Source: an uncultured Porphyromonadaceae bacterium
Lineage (GTDB): Bacteria > Bacteroidota > Bacteroidia > Bacteroidales > Muribaculaceae
Assembly (NCBI GenBank): GCA_947166165.1
Contig: CAMVDK010000172.1
Span: 1-6,864, forward strand
Length of the DNA stretch: 6,864 bases
Direction: 5' to 3'
This document shows positions 5,463 through 6,864 of this stretch, piece after piece. Below the pieces are notes generated by a model. The model did no database searches. It was not told the DNA's origin and saw only the letters and a program-made list of their open reading frames with translations. Every line of letters begins with the position of its first letter. Position 1 is the first letter of the stretch. Made by a program: the position numbers and the translations under genes.

Positions 5463-5945
5463 TTAGATGGTTAACTTTTGTTCCTCAGCGGCATCGTAGG
5501 CCAATTTGTAGAGCAAGGCCATGAGCAACGCCACAAAGGCATAGACAAACGGGGAGTCGGTGAGCACGATGTCGAAGTGCTCCGACGGCGAGCAGGCGAT
5601 GCTCATGTTGTCGCTCACAAACGAGTGGATGGGCAGCACAATGGTCATCACCCACAGCAGCACCACATTGGCGTGGTTGAAGATCGTGCCACCCTTCAGA
5701 TATTTGAGGATGTTGTACACGAAAGCCGCTGTCAGTCCCGCCATCAGGACGATGGTGATGCGGTTCATCACCAGCAGGGTCAGCTTCAGGCCCATGCGGG
5801 GGGAACCCCAGTTGATCACGCCGTGACCGCTGCCGGTGGTCAGCACATAATAGGTCTGAACGGCATAAAAGGTCACCCACAAGGCGATGCAGAAGAGCCC
5901 AATCACACACAAAACCCTCAAAGTCTTTGTCGATTTGTTTTCCAT
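5463..5945 (-). CDS. DUF2975 family membrane protein, 160 aa
   Basis: This is an integral membrane protein with four predicted hydrophobic spans at about residues 11-33, 56-80, 93-112 and 130-148. The segment after span 2, ILKYLKGGTIFNHANVVLL (79-97), is typical of DUF2975 proteins. A soluble loop rich in acidic and Ser residues (111-130) lies between spans 3 and 4. The molecular function is unknown. Its constant partner is a short XRE regulator, encoded here directly downstream, so the pair may work as a sensor or antagonist with a DNA-binding protein; this is inference from gene order. It is the first gene of an operon that continues into the XRE and barrel genes. The start at 5945 follows a promoter about 31 bases upstream. 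Confidence 0.92.
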   Translation of the reverse strand: MENKSTKTLRVLCVIGLFCIALWVTFYAVQTYYVLTTGSGHGVINWGSPRMGLKLTLLVMNRITIVLMAGLTAAFVYNILKYLKGGTIFNHANVVLLWVMTIVLPIHSFVSDNMSIACSPSEHFDIVLTDSPFVYAFVALLMALLYKLAYDAAEEQKLTI

Positions 5946-5976
5946 AACGAAATAATTTTAGTTCCTAAATCCGCTG

Positions 5977-6020
5977 CAAAGATATATCGATTCATCGAAT
6001 TTCGATAAATTTCAATCGAA
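5977..6020 (-). promoter_or_regulatory. Promoter of the DUF2975 operon with overlapping TCGAT dyads
   Basis: The minus-strand -7 element TATCTTTG (5977-5984) is clear, but no TTG is found 19-21 bases upstream, so the promoter may need an activator or have a poor -33 site. Three overlapping dyads cover the region where the -33 would be: TCGAT-TC-ATCGA (5987-5998), ATCGA-ATT-TCGAT (5994-6006) and TTCGAT-N8-ATCGAA (6001-6020). Such symmetry suits a dimeric HTH protein; the XRE protein encoded in the operon is the obvious candidate. Confidence 0.6.
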
Positions 6021-6076
6021 TTTTAATAATATTTAAATGTTTTACGATGATAGTGGAGCGGAGCGTTCGGGGGCGA

Positions 6077-6104
6077 GCCGATGGCGAATGCTTGCCGCAT
6101 CGGC
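6077..6104. promoter_or_regulatory. 7-bp dyad across the -33 region of the carbonic anhydrase promoter
   Basis: GCCGATG (6077-6083) and CATCGGC (6098-6104) are exact inverted copies with 14 bases between them. The TTG of the carbonic anhydrase promoter lies in the loop. This placement would suit a repressor site, but arms of seven bases in GC-rich DNA can occur by chance. Confidence 0.35.
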
Positions 6105-6122
6105 CGAAATTTCGTACATTTG
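6092..6122 (+). promoter_or_regulatory. Bacteroidetes-type promoter of the carbonic anhydrase operon
   Basis: TTG (6092-6094, context CTTGCC) and TACATTTG (6115-6122) are separated by 20 bases, matching the TTG/TAnnTTTG consensus. The start codon lies 24 bases after the -7 element. It fires away from the DUF2975 promoter, with about 110 bases between the two core promoters. Confidence 0.75.
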
Positions 6123-6145
6123 CACCATTAAAAACACTATGAACG

Positions 6146-6691
6146 ATGATTGACGACATTCTTGAATTCAACAAGCGCTTTGTGGCCTCGAAAGGCTATG
6201 AGCAGTATGTGACCGACAAGTATCCCGACAAACGGCTGGCCGTGCTCTCGTGCATGGACACGCGGCTCACCGAGTTGCTTCCGGCGGCATTGGGCCTTCG
6301 CAATGGCGACGCCAAGGTGATCAAAAACGCCGGTGGACTCGTCATTTCGCCCTTCGACTCGGCCATGCGCGGCCTGCTGGTGGCTGGCTGCGAACGGGGT
6401 GTGGAGGAAATCATGGTGGTGGCGCACAGCAACTGCGGAGCGTGTCACATGAGTTTCACCCATTTCCGTGAGGCGATGCTCAAGCGGGGCATCACGCAGC
6501 AAACGCTCGACACCGTGGCGCGCTGCGGCATCGACCTCGACGGCTGGCTCGAGGGCTTCAAGGACACGCACGAGAGCGTGCGCCGCACGGTGGCCACCAT
6601 CGCCACGCATCCGCTGATGCCGCGCGACGTGGCAGTGCGCGGCTTCATCATCGACTCGGTGACCGGCGCGCTCGACGAGGTGAGAGGATAG
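6146..6691 (+). CDS. Beta-class carbonic anhydrase, 181 aa
   Basis: The enzyme interconverts CO2 and bicarbonate in the cytoplasm. The zinc site is complete: CMDTR at residues 36-40 supplies Cys36 and the Asp38-Arg40 pair, and HSNCGAC at 94-100 supplies His94 and Cys97. The KNAGG segment (60-64) and the RGFIIDSVTGALDEV C-terminus are also typical. At 181 residues it matches the short single-domain beta-class proteins rather than the longer plant or E. coli Can type. The start ATG at 6146 is favoured because the ATG seven bases upstream (6139) runs quickly into a stop. In an anaerobic fermenter such an enzyme would supply bicarbonate for carboxylations; that is inference. An AlkD-type gene starts 24 bases after its stop. 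Confidence 0.95.
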   Translation: MIDDILEFNKRFVASKGYEQYVTDKYPDKRLAVLSCMDTRLTELLPAALGLRNGDAKVIKNAGGLVISPFDSAMRGLLVAGCERGVEEIMVVAHSNCGACHMSFTHFREAMLKRGITQQTLDTVARCGIDLDGWLEGFKDTHESVRRTVATIATHPLMPRDVAVRGFIIDSVTGALDEVRG

Positions 6692-6715
6692 TGTTTTCTA
6701 TAAGGAATTATTGCG

Positions 6716-6864
6716 ATGAATGGTGCCGACGAGTTGATAGCCCACCTGGAGGGCATGCGCAACGAGAAGCAGCGGAAGGAATTGCTGCGCTTTTTCAAGA
6801 CCGGACCGGGCGAGTATGGCGAGGGCGATGAGTTTCTGGGCCTGCGAGTGCCGCAGGTGCGACA
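6716..6864 (+). CDS. DNA alkylation repair protein, AlkD family (partial, N-terminal part)
   Basis: Only the first 49 codons are visible before the window ends. FFKTGPGEYGEGDEFLGLRVPQVR (in two parts, residues 27-37 and 38-49) is the conserved front of the AlkD-like family, HEAT-repeat glycosylases that remove N3- and N7-alkylated purines from DNA; full members are about 210-240 residues. The ATG at 6716 is preceded by TAAGGAA about 9 bases upstream, a possible ribosome binding site that is better than most in this window. The 24-base gap to the carbonic anhydrase gene suggests shared transcription. Catalytic residues lie beyond the visible part, so activity cannot be judged. Confidence 0.9.
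   Translation, partial: MNGADELIAHLEGMRNEKQRKELLRFFKTGPGEYGEGDEFLGLRVPQVR

Overview
The window looks like chromosomal DNA from a fairly GC-rich member of the Bacteroidales, for example the Muribaculaceae or Prevotellaceae. Three things support this. Four promoters match the Bacteroidetes sigma consensus (TTG, about 19-20 bases, then TAnnTTTG). The proteins are typical of the phylum: an AAA-ATPase-like/PD-(D/E)XK family protein, a DUF2975 protein paired with a YozG-like regulator, and two small conserved proteins. The genes are also tightly packed with 4-base ATGA overlaps. The genus is inferred only.

Layout: (1) 1-475, minus strand, the N-terminal part of an AAA-ATPase-like protein with its own promoter. 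(2) 476-936, about 460 bases without a convincing gene but rich in DNA structure: a bulged hairpin, a perfect 32-base palindrome and a 176-base MITE-like element with near-perfect 19-base terminal inverted repeats. (3) 937-4181, minus strand, two tightly linked gene groups. The promoter-proximal group is a 56-aa helix-turn-helix protein, a 65-aa Cys-motif protein and a Tat-exported PIG-L deacetylase. The second group is uracil-DNA glycosylase, a GNAT acetyltransferase and a secreted protein of unknown function. A nested inverted-repeat element (2821-2957) separates them. (4) 4196-5984, minus strand, an operon of DUF2975 membrane protein, XRE regulator and outer-membrane barrel-like protein. 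It starts at a promoter overlapped by repeated TCGAT dyads and ends at an intrinsic terminator. (5) 6092-6864, plus strand, a beta-carbonic anhydrase followed by the start of an AlkD-type DNA alkylation repair gene, running divergently from the DUF2975 operon.

The proteins are mostly housekeeping or common Bacteroidales families. Two base-excision repair genes (ung and the AlkD homologue) lie here in separate operons. The least explained material is non-coding: the MITE-like element with alternative RNA pairings, the four-copy nested repeat upstream of ung, and the dyad cluster at the DUF2975/XRE promoter. I see no CRISPR array, tRNA, rRNA, complete insertion sequence or recognisable defence system.
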